Source: RGIG5612 sp045604025 (lineage in GTDB: Bacteria; Bacillota; Clostridia; Lachnospirales; Lachnospiraceae). Taken from it: a stretch of 46,306 nt of DNA. Positions 6,409 through 15,522 of the stretch are shown piece after piece (position 1 is the first letter of the stretch; every line of letters starts with the position of its first letter). The stretch is taken from positions 1-46,306 of the forward strand of contig JAZUNG010000051.1 in NCBI GenBank assembly GCA_045604025.1, given 5' to 3'. The position numbers and the translations under genes are program-made. The notes below the pieces were generated by a model. That model saw nothing but the letters and a program-made list of their open reading frames with translations. It did no database searches and had not been told where the DNA came from.

Positions 6409-8337
6409 TCACACCCTGCTCACACGCAGTGCCCTGATCGCATTCAGTATAGCCAGCACCATTACGCCCACGTCTGCAAAGATGGCCAGCCACATGTTGG
6501 CGATGCCGAGCGCTCCGAGCACCAGGCAGATCACCTTGATGCCTATGGCAAACCAGATGTTTTCATATACTATGCGCAGCGTCTTTCTGGAAATGCGGAT
6601 GGCTTTGGCGATCTTCATCGGGTCATCATCCATCAGGACCACATCTGCCGCCTCGATGGCTGCATCCGATCCGAGTGCTCCCATCGCGATACCTATGTCT
6701 GCTCTGGAAAGTACCGGGGCATCATTGATACCGTCACCGGTGAATGCGACCTTGCCCCTGCCGGTCTCCTCTGATATCAGCTGCTCCACTTTTGCGACCT
6801 TGTCAGCCGGAAGAAGGCCTGAGTATACCTCAGTGATCCCCAGCTCCTTGGCCGCTGCGTCTGCTGCCTGTTTTCCGTCGCCTGTCAGCATAACGCATCT
6901 TCTGATACCCGCAGCCTTCAGAGCCGCGATCGCCTGTCCGGAAGTATCTTTTACAACGTCCGATATGACGAAATGTCCGGCATAGCTGCTGTCTATGGCC
7001 ACATGGATCACTGTGCCTGCGTCTTCATCGCCACAGGAGATGGCCTGAGTACCTTCGAGCGCCATCAGTTTGTCATTTCCGACCGCTACTCTCTTACCGG
7101 AGACCGTAGCAGTGACACCATTGCCGCTGATCTCCCGGATATCTGCAGCAGTATACTGCGCCTCTCCCATCCTGGCAGCGGCATTTCTGATGCTCAGCGC
7201 TATAGGATGTGAAGATGCGCTCTCAGCCGCAGCTGCAAGTTTCAGCAGCTCATGTTCCTCCAGAGTGTTGTGGTGCAGAGCGTTTACCTCAAAGACTCCT
7301 TTTGTCAGAGTACCGGTCTTGTCAAAGACGACCGTATCGACCTGTGACAGGGTCTCGAGATAGTTCGAACCCTTGATCAGAATTCCTTCGTGGCTGGCAC
7401 CGCCTATACCGGCAAAGAAACTGAGCGGTATGCTGATGACCAGCGCGCACGGGCAGCTGATGACCAGGAATGTCAGAGCCCTGTATATCCAGTTCTCCCA
7501 GCCAGGCGTGTTTCCTGCAAGCAGACTGATGATCGGAGGGATCACCGCCAGAGCCAGCGCGCAACCGCAGACGGCGGGAGTGTATATACGGGCGAATTTC
7601 GAGATGAAATCCTCTGAGCGGGACTTGCGCGAGCTGGCATTTTCCACCAGATCCAGTATCTTAGATACCGTTGACTCTCCGAATGCCTTCGTAGTACGGA
7701 TCTTCAGCACACCTGTCATATTGATGCTGCCGCTGATGATCTCATCGCCTTCATGAGCAGTCCTCGGAAGGCTCTCTCCGGTCAGCGCGCTGGTATCCAA
7801 TGCGGATGTTCCCTCGCAGACAACACCGTCTATGGGGACCTTCTCACCGGGACGCACCACGATGACGCTTCCTGCCTCGACCTCGTCCGGATCCACCTGC
7901 TCCAGCTCGCCGTCCACTTCGATATTGGCATAGTCCGGACGGATATCCATCAGTTCGGTGATATTGCGGCGGCTCCTGCCCACTGCATAGCTCTGGAACC
8001 ACTCACCGATCTGATAGAACAGCATGACGGCAACCGCCTCGTTGTAATCGCCGCTCTGCTCATAGATGGCGATGGCAAATGCTCCGATGGTCGCCACGCT
8101 CATCAGGAAGCATTCATCGAAAGGCCTGCGATTTATGATCCCGCGTCCGGCCTTCTTCAGGATGTCATATCCAACTGTGAAATAAGGGATCAGAAACAGT
8201 GCAAGCCTCAGCCAGCCGGAGAATTCCGGCAGCCTTCCTATAGGCAGCACTCCTGTAAATGATAATATATTGAGAATGATCATCAACGCAGCTGCGGCGA
8301 TGATCCTGATAAGCAGTTTTTTCTGTTTTCTTTTCAT
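6409..8337 (-). CDS. P1B-type heavy-metal efflux ATPase (CadA/ZntA-like)
   Basis: This 642-aa membrane pump should export Zn2+, Cd2+ or Pb2+. It lacks an N-terminal HMA domain and starts with a basic stretch and membrane helices. In order come the actuator motif Thr-Gly-Glu-Ser near residue 190, the metal-binding Ser-Cys-Pro-Cys-Ala-Leu in a membrane helix near 295, the phosphorylated Asp of Asp-Lys-Thr-Gly-Thr-Leu-Thr near 339, Ser-Ser-His-Pro, and Gly-Asp-Gly-Ile-Asn-Asp-Ala-Pro near 534. The Cys-Pro-Cys-Ala-Leu-Val-Ile-Ser pattern favours divalent zinc-group metals over copper. The missing metal-binding domain is supplied by the separate HMA protein 79 bp upstream in the same operon, divergent from an ArsR-type regulator. 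Confidence 0.95.
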   Translation of the reverse strand: MKRKQKKLLIRIIAAAALMIILNILSFTGVLPIGRLPEFSGWLRLALFLIPYFTVGYDILKKAGRGIINRRPFDECFLMSVATIGAFAIAIYEQSGDYNEAVAVMLFYQIGEWFQSYAVGRSRRNITELMDIRPDYANIEVDGELEQVDPDEVEAGSVIVVRPGEKVPIDGVVCEGTSALDTSALTGESLPRTAHEGDEIISGSINMTGVLKIRTTKAFGESTVSKILDLVENASSRKSRSEDFISKFARIYTPAVCGCALALAVIPPIISLLAGNTPGWENWIYRALTFLVISCPCALVISIPLSFFAGIGGASHEGILIKGSNYLETLSQVDTVVFDKTGTLTKGVFEVNALHHNTLEEHELLKLAAAAESASSHPIALSIRNAAARMGEAQYTAADIREISGNGVTATVSGKRVAVGNDKLMALEGTQAISCGDEDAGTVIHVAIDSSYAGHFVISDVVKDTSGQAIAALKAAGIRRCVMLTGDGKQAADAAAKELGITEVYSGLLPADKVAKVEQLISEETGRGKVAFTGDGINDAPVLSRADIGIAMGALGSDAAIEAADVVLMDDDPMKIAKAIRISRKTLRIVYENIWFAIGIKVICLVLGALGIANMWLAIFADVGVMVLAILNAIRALRVSRV

Positions 8338-8416
8338 GAGCCTTCTGTGTATGGACGTATCGGTGTTATCTGAACGCAGATAGCATCTTCAAACAGCCCA
8401 CACCCCGGATCCGCGA

Positions 8417-8635
8417 TCAGAATTCGATCTCGCAGTCCGGCTCCACCTTTCTGCAAGCTTTGAAAACCTTTTTCATGACGGACTTTTCATCGCTTCCGTC
8501 AGCAAACTCCACGGTCATTTTCTGGGTCATGAAGTTTACGACAGCGCTCTCCACGCCATCCACCTTGCGAGTGGTCTCCTCCATCAGGTTTGCACAGTTT
8601 GCACAGTCAACTTCGATATTGTATGTTTTTTTCAT
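8417..8635 (-). CDS. HMA-domain metallochaperone
   Basis: This 72-aa protein is a single heavy-metal-associated domain. The usual Gly-Met-x-Cys-x-x-Cys loop is here Asp-Cys-Ala-Asn-Cys-Ala-Asn, with metal-binding cysteines at 10 and 13. An acidic residue before the first cysteine is typical of zinc/cadmium rather than copper HMA domains. It is the first gene of the efflux operon, behind the promoter at 8679-8707, and should hand metal to the adjacent ATPase, which lacks its own HMA domain. Two further cysteines in the C-terminal half (Ala-Cys-Arg, Asp-Cys-Glu) may add metal binding. Confidence 0.92.
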   Translation of the reverse strand: MKKTYNIEVDCANCANLMEETTRKVDGVESAVVNFMTQKMTVEFADGSDEKSVMKKVFKACRKVEPDCEIEF

Positions 8636-8678
8636 GAGTATTACTCCTCTGCAGGTCTGTTGTTTTTAATCTGGTCTG

Positions 8679-8707
8679 AATATAATGAGTCCGGGCATTT
8701 AAGTCAA
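8679..8707 (-). promoter_or_regulatory. Promoter of the HMA-ATPase operon
   Basis: On the minus strand TTGACT, 17 bp, TATATT lies 44 bp upstream of the HMA start codon. The divergent regulator starts at 8822, so its operator is expected in this 186-bp gap; I did not find a convincing dyad. Confidence 0.75.
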
Positions 8708-8821
8708 CATGTTTTAAATTGATATTGCTCTTTGGACTATTATTGTTTCCATTTGGATTATTTTTCTGGTAAAATGATTTCAGCCAGATCAGAACTGATC
8801 TGCAGCAGAAAGGAGCCTGAC

Positions 8822-9676
8822 ATGCGTCTGCCTCACCATCATCATAACAATTCCGAAGCGATCGCCGCACATATGCCAGACCGTGATAACTTCCATACAG
8901 TCTCTTCATTTTTCAGACAGCTTGGGGACCCGAACAGGATCCGTATCCTGTGGCTTTTGTGCCACACCGAGGAATGCGTGATAAATATTGCGGCCATCAT
9001 GGGAATGAGCAGTCCTGCTACCATCCACCATCTGAAGCTGCTCAGGGAAGCTGGTCTGGTGGAAAGCCGCAGAGAAGGAAAAGAGGTATATTACAGGGCG
9101 GCTCAGGCAGAAGAAGCCAATGCTCTGCACTATATGATCGAGGAGATGATGAAGATCTCATGTCCCGATGTCAGAGAGGACGAGATGCATATCGCTCTTC
9201 ACAGCCATCCGCATGATCACGAAGAGCATATGCATAATGATGGCAGCCCTGTCTTAAGCATTCACGGTCATGATCATCGTATAAATGCCGGAGAGCACCT
9301 CCCTGCCCCGGAACATTCTGAGCCTGCGCATACAGCCCATGACAATGCTGAGCTGATAGAACAGGTACACGAACTGCTGACCAAAGACCTGCGCATACAT
9401 TACCCGGTCGAGGAGCTCTCTAAGATATTTCATATCAATACGACTACTCTGAAAGAAGAGTTCCGTAGGACATATGGCCGTCCCATAGCCACATACATGA
9501 GAACGCTGCGTATGCAGACTGCTGCGGAATATCTGTCATCGACGTCTCTGGATATCGGTGAGATCGCAGAAGCTGTGGGATATTCCAGCCACAGTAAATT
9601 CACAGCGGTATTTAAAAAATACTCCGGCATGCTCCCGAAGGCATACCGGAGTAAAAACAATTCTATGTCCGAATGA
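8822..9676 (+). CDS. ArsR-AraC fusion metalloregulator
   Basis: This 284-aa protein joins two DNA-binding domains. Residues about 25-105 are an ArsR/SmtB winged helix (Leu-Gly-Asp-Pro-Asn-Arg-Ile-Arg-Ile-Leu, then Cys-Val-Ile-Asn-Ile-Ala with Ser-Pro-Ala-Thr-Ile-His-His-His-Leu-Lys in the recognition region). A linker at about 118-180 is very rich in His, as is the N-terminus. Residues about 185-280 are an AraC double helix-turn-helix ending Gly-Tyr-Ser-Ser-His-Ser-Lys-Phe. I place the start at 8822 behind AAAGGAG; the frame is open 30 codons further upstream without a ribosome site. It is divergent from the efflux operon and is its likely zinc/cadmium sensor. The histidines are the probable metal ligands. 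Confidence 0.88.
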   Translation: MRLPHHHHNNSEAIAAHMPDRDNFHTVSSFFRQLGDPNRIRILWLLCHTEECVINIAAIMGMSSPATIHHLKLLREAGLVESRREGKEVYYRAAQAEEANALHYMIEEMMKISCPDVREDEMHIALHSHPHDHEEHMHNDGSPVLSIHGHDHRINAGEHLPAPEHSEPAHTAHDNAELIEQVHELLTKDLRIHYPVEELSKIFHINTTTLKEEFRRTYGRPIATYMRTLRMQTAAEYLSSTSLDIGEIAEAVGYSSHSKFTAVFKKYSGMLPKAYRSKNNSMSE

Positions 9677-9704
9677 ACCGCCTGTGCATACCAGGCACAC
9701 CTGT

Positions 9705-10826
9705 TCAGGCTTCTTTGCGGTTCTTGATCGCGCCGACCATCATGATGAGTGCACAGATGAGCATCAGGATCACGTCAATTATATATACAATGCTATATAC
9801 GACAGGTCCCCAGTGGAATGTCACAATTCCCAGCGCCATCACCGCAAATGTCAGTACCAGTCTTCCGAAGAATATGATCAGGTATATGGGGATCCATCTC
9901 TTTGTTCTGTATGATGCAAACCCGTAGCATATGCCCATCATTATCGTAAAGAAAGAGATAAAGAACTGGCAGATCCCTCCGACTCTGATAAGCGGCCCGG
10001 CGATCCCCAGTACTGCCTGAGGAGTTACGAACAGTCTCAGCAGCACAGCAGGGGCTGCCACATGGAGTACTGCCAGGAACAATGCTACCAGAGCAGCGAC
10101 TCCGCCCACAATAAATGCTGCCGCCTTCGCTCTGGTCCTGGCCAGAATAAATGCTGCGAGTGCGAATCCATCCATGACTCCTGCCAGCCCTGTCATTCTT
10201 ATCACAGCATTGGCAGATGTGACCGCGGAAAGACTTTCGACTCCCATATATCCAACGAACCGGGAAGTTATTATGGATGTCAGATACGCAGTGATCCAGA
10301 GCAGGACCGAATACAGACTGATGATCACCACGTCTTTTGTTCTGATCTTCCACAGATACTTTCTTCTGGCTATGAGTGCTATGACAACCGGGATCAGACC
10401 GATAATAAGTACTGCCAGACTGGTAGCACCGGATATCAGATTGCTTCTGACAACCTGACTGATGGATGAAGATGGAGCGCCTGCAGCTGTCAGCTGGAGT
10501 ATATTTATACCCAGTGACGCCAGTATAGCCAAAATGCCCAGTGCTGCGTAGATGATCACCAACACGATCGCCGGTTTGGTGCTGCCCTTTTCGCCCAGAG
10601 GTGTGTAACGGTTCTCTCTGGTGATAGGCTGCGCCGGTCTGTTCATCTGAGGCTGTGTCTGCGCGAACGGCACGGGCTGCGGTTCCACCTGCGGCTGAAG
10701 TTCCTGTACACCTGGTGCATACGCTGAACTCTCCTGCGGCGCATATGCCTCCTCTACCTTACAGCCACAGTTTGTGCAGAACTTTGTACCGGGCTGCAGT
10801 TCACTTCCGCAATTAGTACATTTCAT
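9705..10826 (-). CDS. Zinc-ribbon membrane protein of unknown function
   Basis: The first 25 residues form a zinc ribbon, with Cys-Thr-Asn-Cys and Cys-Thr-Asn-Cys-Gly-Cys pairs. A Pro/Gln-rich linker (about 30-75) follows, then about eight hydrophobic segments to the C-terminus at 373 aa. This layout is common among Firmicutes zinc-ribbon plus polytopic membrane proteins of unknown function. It is the last gene of a three-gene minus-strand operon after the DUF937 and alanyl-tRNA editing genes, 19 bp beyond the latter. I see no catalytic motif. Confidence 0.8.
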   Translation of the reverse strand: MKCTNCGSELQPGTKFCTNCGCKVEEAYAPQESSAYAPGVQELQPQVEPQPVPFAQTQPQMNRPAQPITRENRYTPLGEKGSTKPAIVLVIIYAALGILAILASLGINILQLTAAGAPSSSISQVVRSNLISGATSLAVLIIGLIPVVIALIARRKYLWKIRTKDVVIISLYSVLLWITAYLTSIITSRFVGYMGVESLSAVTSANAVIRMTGLAGVMDGFALAAFILARTRAKAAAFIVGGVAALVALFLAVLHVAAPAVLLRLFVTPQAVLGIAGPLIRVGGICQFFISFFTIMMGICYGFASYRTKRWIPIYLIIFFGRLVLTFAVMALGIVTFHWGPVVYSIVYIIDVILMLICALIMMVGAIKNRKEA

Positions 10827-10845
10827 GTTCTTTAGTTTCCCTTCG

Positions 10846-12054
10846 CTATTTTATTCGTGTATCAAAAAATGCCCTGATATCGCCGGGTCCGGCCTCTGCC
10901 GACCCTTGAGCAAATCCGTTCCTTCCGCCTCCGCGGCCGAAAAGGGCGGCGTTCATGTCCTTAACGAGTGCGCTGATATCCGCTCCTTTGTGGATCAGAG
11001 CATATCTGTAGACTCCGCCTGCTTTCGTAAAGACTGCGACGAGCGTATCATTTCTATCCGAGATCATATCTGCCAGCTGTCTGCCCTGCTCAGGCGGAAG
11101 ATCGTCGTCTATGATCAGGATATTCTCCTGACCGTTATATCTGTCCGCTATCACCTCGAGCATCCTGTCAGCCAGAGCTGACACCTGACTCTTCAGCTGG
11201 GTATTTTCTTCTATCAGATGCTGCACTCTGGACGGAGTGTTCTCTTCAGATGTGCTGAGCAGTACGGCCGTCTCCTTGTTGGCCGCCTGTCCCGCAGAAA
11301 GGAAATCCAGTGCTCTCTTTCCACAGTACATCTCGATCCGGGTCCCTTCATGGAAGTTCTTGGCCGAAACGAGCTTCACCAGTCCGACCTGCGCCGATGA
11401 AGATACATGCGTACCACAGCATGCACACATATCGGCCCCGGGGAAGCTGGTGATGCGCACCTCTCCCGACAGCTCCTTCTTGCTGCGGTAGTCAAGCCTC
11501 TTCAGTTCGTCTGCATCCGGCCACATGACTATGAACGGGTGATCCTCCCAGATATACTGATTGGCTCTGGCCTCTATCTCAGCTGCCTCTTCCGGACTGA
11601 TCCGGACGTTGTAGTCAATAGTGACTGTGTCCTCTCCCATGTGGAATCCCACATTGTCACAGTCAAAAGCGCTGCAGATCATGCCGCTGACTATGTGCTC
11701 GCCGGAATGCTGCTGCATATGGTCAAACCTGCGTTCCCAGTCGATGCATCCGTGAACGGCCTGCCCCGGCTGCAGCTCAGGAAAAGCTGCGCTTACAGCC
11801 TGCTTTGCTTCGCCTTCTTCCGGCTGAGCGCTGTGCCAGATATCTCCGTCCTTTTCATGTACATCCACTATGCTGATCTCAAATCCGGAAGGTGTCCGCA
11901 TGACGCCATGATCAGCCCCCTGACCTCCGCCTTCCGGATAGAAGGCTGTTTCATCCAGCCTGATCAGGAGGTCAGAACCGTCAGTACTGACCTCCACGAT
12001 GTGTGCGTCAAATTCACGCATATATGCGTCTTTGTAGTAGAGCTTTTCTGTCAT
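10846..12054 (-). CDS. Alanyl-tRNA editing protein (AlaX-L type with DHHA1 domain)
   Basis: This 402-aa protein resembles the editing and C-terminal parts of alanyl-tRNA synthetase without its catalytic core. It should hydrolyse mischarged Ser- or Gly-tRNA(Ala) in the cytoplasm. Residues 1-100 are the barrel domain with Phe-Tyr-Pro-Glu-Gly-Gly-Gly-Gln. The zinc site is built from His-Ser-Gly-Glu-His and Cys-Cys-Gly-Thr-His in the middle region. A coiled-coil segment (about 265-300) leads to a DHHA1-like end with Gly-Arg-Gly-Gly-Gly-Arg-Asn-Gly-Phe-Ala-Gln-Gly. The start codon follows directly on the stop codon of the DUF937 gene, implying coupled translation. Confidence 0.93.
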   Translation of the reverse strand: MTEKLYYKDAYMREFDAHIVEVSTDGSDLLIRLDETAFYPEGGGQGADHGVMRTPSGFEISIVDVHEKDGDIWHSAQPEEGEAKQAVSAAFPELQPGQAVHGCIDWERRFDHMQQHSGEHIVSGMICSAFDCDNVGFHMGEDTVTIDYNVRISPEEAAEIEARANQYIWEDHPFIVMWPDADELKRLDYRSKKELSGEVRITSFPGADMCACCGTHVSSSAQVGLVKLVSAKNFHEGTRIEMYCGKRALDFLSAGQAANKETAVLLSTSEENTPSRVQHLIEENTQLKSQVSALADRMLEVIADRYNGQENILIIDDDLPPEQGRQLADMISDRNDTLVAVFTKAGGVYRYALIHKGADISALVKDMNAALFGRGGGRNGFAQGSAEAGPGDIRAFFDTRIK

Positions 12055-12768
12055 TTATTTCATGAATCCCAGAAGTGAGTTCAGCAGAGAGCTGCCATCG
12101 TCAGAGCTGCCTGATGATGCGCCGCCGAACAATTCCATAGGTGACGAGGTCTGGGGAGCCTGCTCCTGTACAGATGATCCTCCGAAGAGTCCGCCTAGAA
12201 GTCCGCCCAGACCGCCCTGTGACGGAGTCTGAGTTGTGGTTTCAAAAGGAGTAACAGGCTGTGCCTGTGCTGCAGAGGTCTGCGCACCGCCAAATGCTCC
12301 CAGCAGGTCAGTGAAGTCAAATCCACCTGCAGATGCCGCGGTATTTGTCGCTGCGCTGTTTGCAGAGGTTGTAGCTGCTGACAGACCGCTCATCATTGCG
12401 GGAGCCATGTTGCCGAGCAGGCTGTTGACCTGTGAAGTGGATGCGCCGGTCTGCTGTGACAGGGACTGGATCACAGAATCTGTATTCTGTCCCAGGATGT
12501 GTCCGATGATGGCATGTCCGTCTGCCTCATCCGCATTTGAGATCTGGGAAGCCATAGTCTCTGTGCTGGTATGCTGAGACAGTGCGCCGAGCAGGGACTG
12601 TGCGCCTTCCTGTGAGGATGCATTGCTGGTCAGCGCTGACAGCAGCATGGGAAGCGCAGCACTGATCAGGCTGGACACCACTGACTTGGATGCGCCTGTC
12701 TTTCCGGATAACGCTTCAACAGATGAAGAAGATGACATTGAGCCCATAAGCATGTTAAGTAAATCCAT
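12055..12768 (-). CDS. DUF937 domain protein
   Basis: This 237-aa protein is rich in Ser, Ala, Gly and Gln. Residues about 1-140 fit DUF937, with paired helical repeats carrying Thr-Gly-Ala-Ser-Lys-Ser-Val-Val-Ser and Thr-Gly-Ala-Ser-Thr-Ser-Gln-Val-Asn, and the His-Ala-Ile-Ile-Gly-His-Ile-Leu-Gly segment typical of the family. The rest is a low-complexity Gly/Gln/Ser tail. GGAGG precedes the ATG. A perfect TATAAT on the minus strand at 12806-12801 probably belongs to its promoter, though the -35 is weak. It heads the operon with the editing protein and zinc-ribbon protein. Biochemical function is unknown. Confidence 0.85.
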   Translation of the reverse strand: MDLLNMLMGSMSSSSSVEALSGKTGASKSVVSSLISAALPMLLSALTSNASSQEGAQSLLGALSQHTSTETMASQISNADEADGHAIIGHILGQNTDSVIQSLSQQTGASTSQVNSLLGNMAPAMMSGLSAATTSANSAATNTAASAGGFDFTDLLGAFGGAQTSAAQAQPVTPFETTTQTPSQGGLGGLLGGLFGGSSVQEQAPQTSSPMELFGGASSGSSDDGSSLLNSLLGFMK

Positions 12769-12952
12769 AACTGATCCTCCTGATCATAATATTTGTTTTT
12801 ATTATACTATGGTCCGCACGATTTGAAGAAATTATTTTTATATTCTGACGGTTTCACACATGCCGGCGCTGTTTTGATATACATTTCAGGGGGCTTGGGT
12901 GTATAATGACATATACTTAATCTATTCTTATTATTCAGGAGTACTAAATATT

Positions 12953-15286
12953 ATGATCAAACTTACAGATAAGCCCGTATGGCTCATAGACGGAGAACGT
13001 CTCAGTTTCGACTATCCCGAAACAGGCGGCACTGTCAGTGTTAGTGAAGCCCGCAAGGGTACCATGGCCTACTCTATCCTGAAGGCCCACAATACTTCCG
13101 ATGACATGTCTGCGCTGAAGATCCGCTTCGACAAGCTGATCTCACACGACATTACCTATGTTGGCATCATCCAGACTGCCCGCGCGTCGGGTCTGGAGAA
13201 GTTCCCCATCCCCTACGCCCTGACCTGCTGCCACAACTCTCTGTGCGCAGTCGGCGGAACCATCAACGAGGATGACCACGTATTCGGTCTGACATGCGCT
13301 CAGAAATACGGCGGCATCTTCGTTCCTCCTCATCAGGCAGTCATCCACCAGTTCGCCAGAGAGATGATGGCCGAAGGCGGAGCTATGATCCTGGGTTCAG
13401 ACTCTCATACACGTTACGGCGCGCTCGGAACCATGGGTGTCGGCGAAGGCGGCGGTGAGCTGGCCAAACAGCTCCTCAACAAGACCTATGATGTAGGCAT
13501 GCCCGAGATCGTCTGCATATATCTGACAGGCTCACCTGCCAGAGGTGTCGGTCCTCAGGACGTTGCCCTCGCTATCGAAGGCGCGGTATTTGAGAACGGC
13601 TTCGTAAAGAACAGAGTCATGGAATTCGTTGGCCCCGGTATTGCAGGTCTGTCCGCTGACTTCCGTATCGGTATCGACGTCATGACCACAGAGACCACAT
13701 GTCTGTCATCCATCTGGCAGACAGACAGCGAGATCCAGGACTTCTATGCGATCCACGGCAGACCCGAGTGCTACAAGGAGATCCGTCCTGCCAGTGTGGC
13801 ATATTATGACAGACTGATAGAGATCGACCTCAGTACCATCAAGCCCATGATCGCCATGCCCGTTCATCCGAGCAGTACATATACCATCGAAGAGTTCCAG
13901 GCCAATATGGACGACATCCTGGCTGAGACTGAAGAGCGCGCAAGAAAATCTCTGGCAGCTCCCGATTTCACACTCAGAGACAAGGTGAAGAACGGCAGAC
14001 TCTATGTTGAGCAGGGCATCATCGCAGGCTGCGCAGGCGGCGGGTTTGAGAATATCTGTGCCGCAGCCGATATCCTCCGTGGAGGCAGCATCGGTTCAGG
14101 CGAGTTCACACTCAGCGTATACCCTGCCAGCATGCCCGTATATATGGAACTAGTCAAAAACGGTGTTATGGCCGACCTGCTCTCTGCAGGCGCTGTCATG
14201 AAGACCGCATTCTGTGGCCCTTGCTTCGGAGCAGGCGATACTCCTTCCAACGGTGCCTTCAGTATCAGACATTCCACCAGAAACTTCCCGAACAGGGAAG
14301 GCAGCAAGCCGGGTGCCGGACAGGTTGCCAGCGTAGCTCTGATGGATGCCAGATCTATCGCCGCAACAGCCGCCAACAAGGGCTACCTCACAGCCGCAAC
14401 CGATATCGACGTGGACTTCACCAAGAAGAAATACTTCTTCGACAAGAGCATCTATGACAACCGTGTATTCAACGGTGTCGGAAACGCTGACCCCGATCAG
14501 CCGATCAAGCAGGGTCCCAATATCAAGGACTGGCCCGAGATGGGTGCGCTCCCGAAGAACCTCATCCTCAAGGTGGTCAGCGAGATCCACGATCCTGTCA
14601 CAACCACAGACGAGCTGATCCCTTCAGGCGAAACATCTTCATACAGATCCAATCCTCTGGGACTGGCAGAGTTCACCCTGTCCAGAAAAGATCCCGACTA
14701 TGTCGGCGAGGCCAAGAAGGTCCGCGATGTGGAAGCGGCCCGCAGAGACGGAAAGTGCCAGGGTACAGCCAACCCCGAATTCAAGCCTGTCAAGCATACT
14801 CTGATGAAGTACTTCAGCTTCACCGATGATGAGTTCGGTGTAGGTTCAACCATCTACGCTGTCAAACCTGGTGATGGCTCAGCCCGCGAGCAGGCAGCCA
14901 GCTGCCAGAAGGTACTGGGCGGATGGGCCAATATCGCCCATGAGTATGCGACCAAGAGATACCGCTCCAATCTGATCAACTGGGGCATGGTTCCATTCAT
15001 CTTCCCTGAGATGGATATTCCTTTCGGAAAAGGCGACTGGATCTACATCCCTGATATCGCAGAGAAAATAGCTGCAGATAAGACCGAGTTCACCGCCTAT
15101 GTAGTAAATACCGAAGCAGAGGCAAATGCTCCTACAGACTGTTCTGTAGCCGAGAACTTCTCAGAGAAGAAGGATCCTGACAATACTGCAGATCTCAGAA
15201 AGATCACTCTGAAGATGGATCCTCTGACAGCAGATGAGCAGGATATCATCCTGAAGGGATGCCTGATCAACTACTACAGAGACTGA
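12953..15286 (+). CDS. Aconitase-family hydratase (YbhJ-like)
   Basis: This 777-aa protein has the aconitase superfamily layout: Gly-Ser-Asp-Ser-His-Thr near residue 143, iron-sulfur cysteines at Cys-Cys-His-Asn-Ser-Leu-Cys near residue 85 and Cys-Gly-Pro-Cys-Phe-Gly near 420, and a C-terminal swivel domain. The early Ala-Arg-Lys-Gly-Thr-Met-Ala-Tyr-Ser-Ile-Leu pattern is closer to the uncharacterised YbhJ-type hydratases than to AcnA or AcnB, so the substrate is uncertain. The frame is open from 12899, but the ATG at 12953 is preceded by AGGAG and matches the usual N-terminus. TATAAT at 12902-12907 may be its -10 box. The gene stands alone and ends before a strong terminator. Citrate-pathway neighbours are absent. 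Confidence 0.85.
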   Translation: MIKLTDKPVWLIDGERLSFDYPETGGTVSVSEARKGTMAYSILKAHNTSDDMSALKIRFDKLISHDITYVGIIQTARASGLEKFPIPYALTCCHNSLCAVGGTINEDDHVFGLTCAQKYGGIFVPPHQAVIHQFAREMMAEGGAMILGSDSHTRYGALGTMGVGEGGGELAKQLLNKTYDVGMPEIVCIYLTGSPARGVGPQDVALAIEGAVFENGFVKNRVMEFVGPGIAGLSADFRIGIDVMTTETTCLSSIWQTDSEIQDFYAIHGRPECYKEIRPASVAYYDRLIEIDLSTIKPMIAMPVHPSSTYTIEEFQANMDDILAETEERARKSLAAPDFTLRDKVKNGRLYVEQGIIAGCAGGGFENICAAADILRGGSIGSGEFTLSVYPASMPVYMELVKNGVMADLLSAGAVMKTAFCGPCFGAGDTPSNGAFSIRHSTRNFPNREGSKPGAGQVASVALMDARSIAATAANKGYLTAATDIDVDFTKKKYFFDKSIYDNRVFNGVGNADPDQPIKQGPNIKDWPEMGALPKNLILKVVSEIHDPVTTTDELIPSGETSSYRSNPLGLAEFTLSRKDPDYVGEAKKVRDVEAARRDGKCQGTANPEFKPVKHTLMKYFSFTDDEFGVGSTIYAVKPGDGSAREQAASCQKVLGGWANIAHEYATKRYRSNLINWGMVPFIFPEMDIPFGKGDWIYIPDIAEKIAADKTEFTAYVVNTEAEANAPTDCSVAENFSEKKDPDNTADLRKITLKMDPLTADEQDIILKGCLINYYRD

Positions 15287-15344
15287 GGCATAGCCTGATA
15301 TCAGGCCGATGTTCACAGGTTTTGTAAATATCCACTAACAGTGC

Positions 15345-15382
15345 GAGGGTGTAATACAGAAAATGTATTACACCCTCTTTTT
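15345..15382 (+). terminator. Rho-independent terminator after the hydratase gene
   Basis: A perfect 14-bp stem (GAGGGTGTAATACA / TGTATTACACCCTC) with a 5-base loop is followed by five T residues. It separates the hydratase transcript from the Tad promoter 33 bp downstream. Confidence 0.92.
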
Positions 15383-15414
15383 ATGCGCACTTTTCACGAA
15401 AAAAATATAGCCCG

Positions 15415-15444
15415 TTGACAGGCATTTACCACCCGTATTAGAAT
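15415..15444 (+). promoter_or_regulatory. Promoter of the Tad/Flp pilus operon
   Basis: TTGACA, 18 bp, TAGAAT lies 78 bp upstream of the first Tad gene. The leader contains two small hairpins (CATCTG/CAGATG and CTGCC/GGCAG) before the GAGAGG ribosome site. Confidence 0.75.
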
Positions 15445-15522
15445 GTGATCACCATCTGATCTGCAGATGCACCGCCTGCCATTTCAGGCAGCCGGTTATT
15501 TCAAAAAACAAAAAGAGAGGAT

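Noticed and set aside
14150..14590. A 146-codon minus-strand frame within the hydratase gene.
   Set aside because: It is antisense to conserved aconitase-family sequence and has no start signal or recognisable product.
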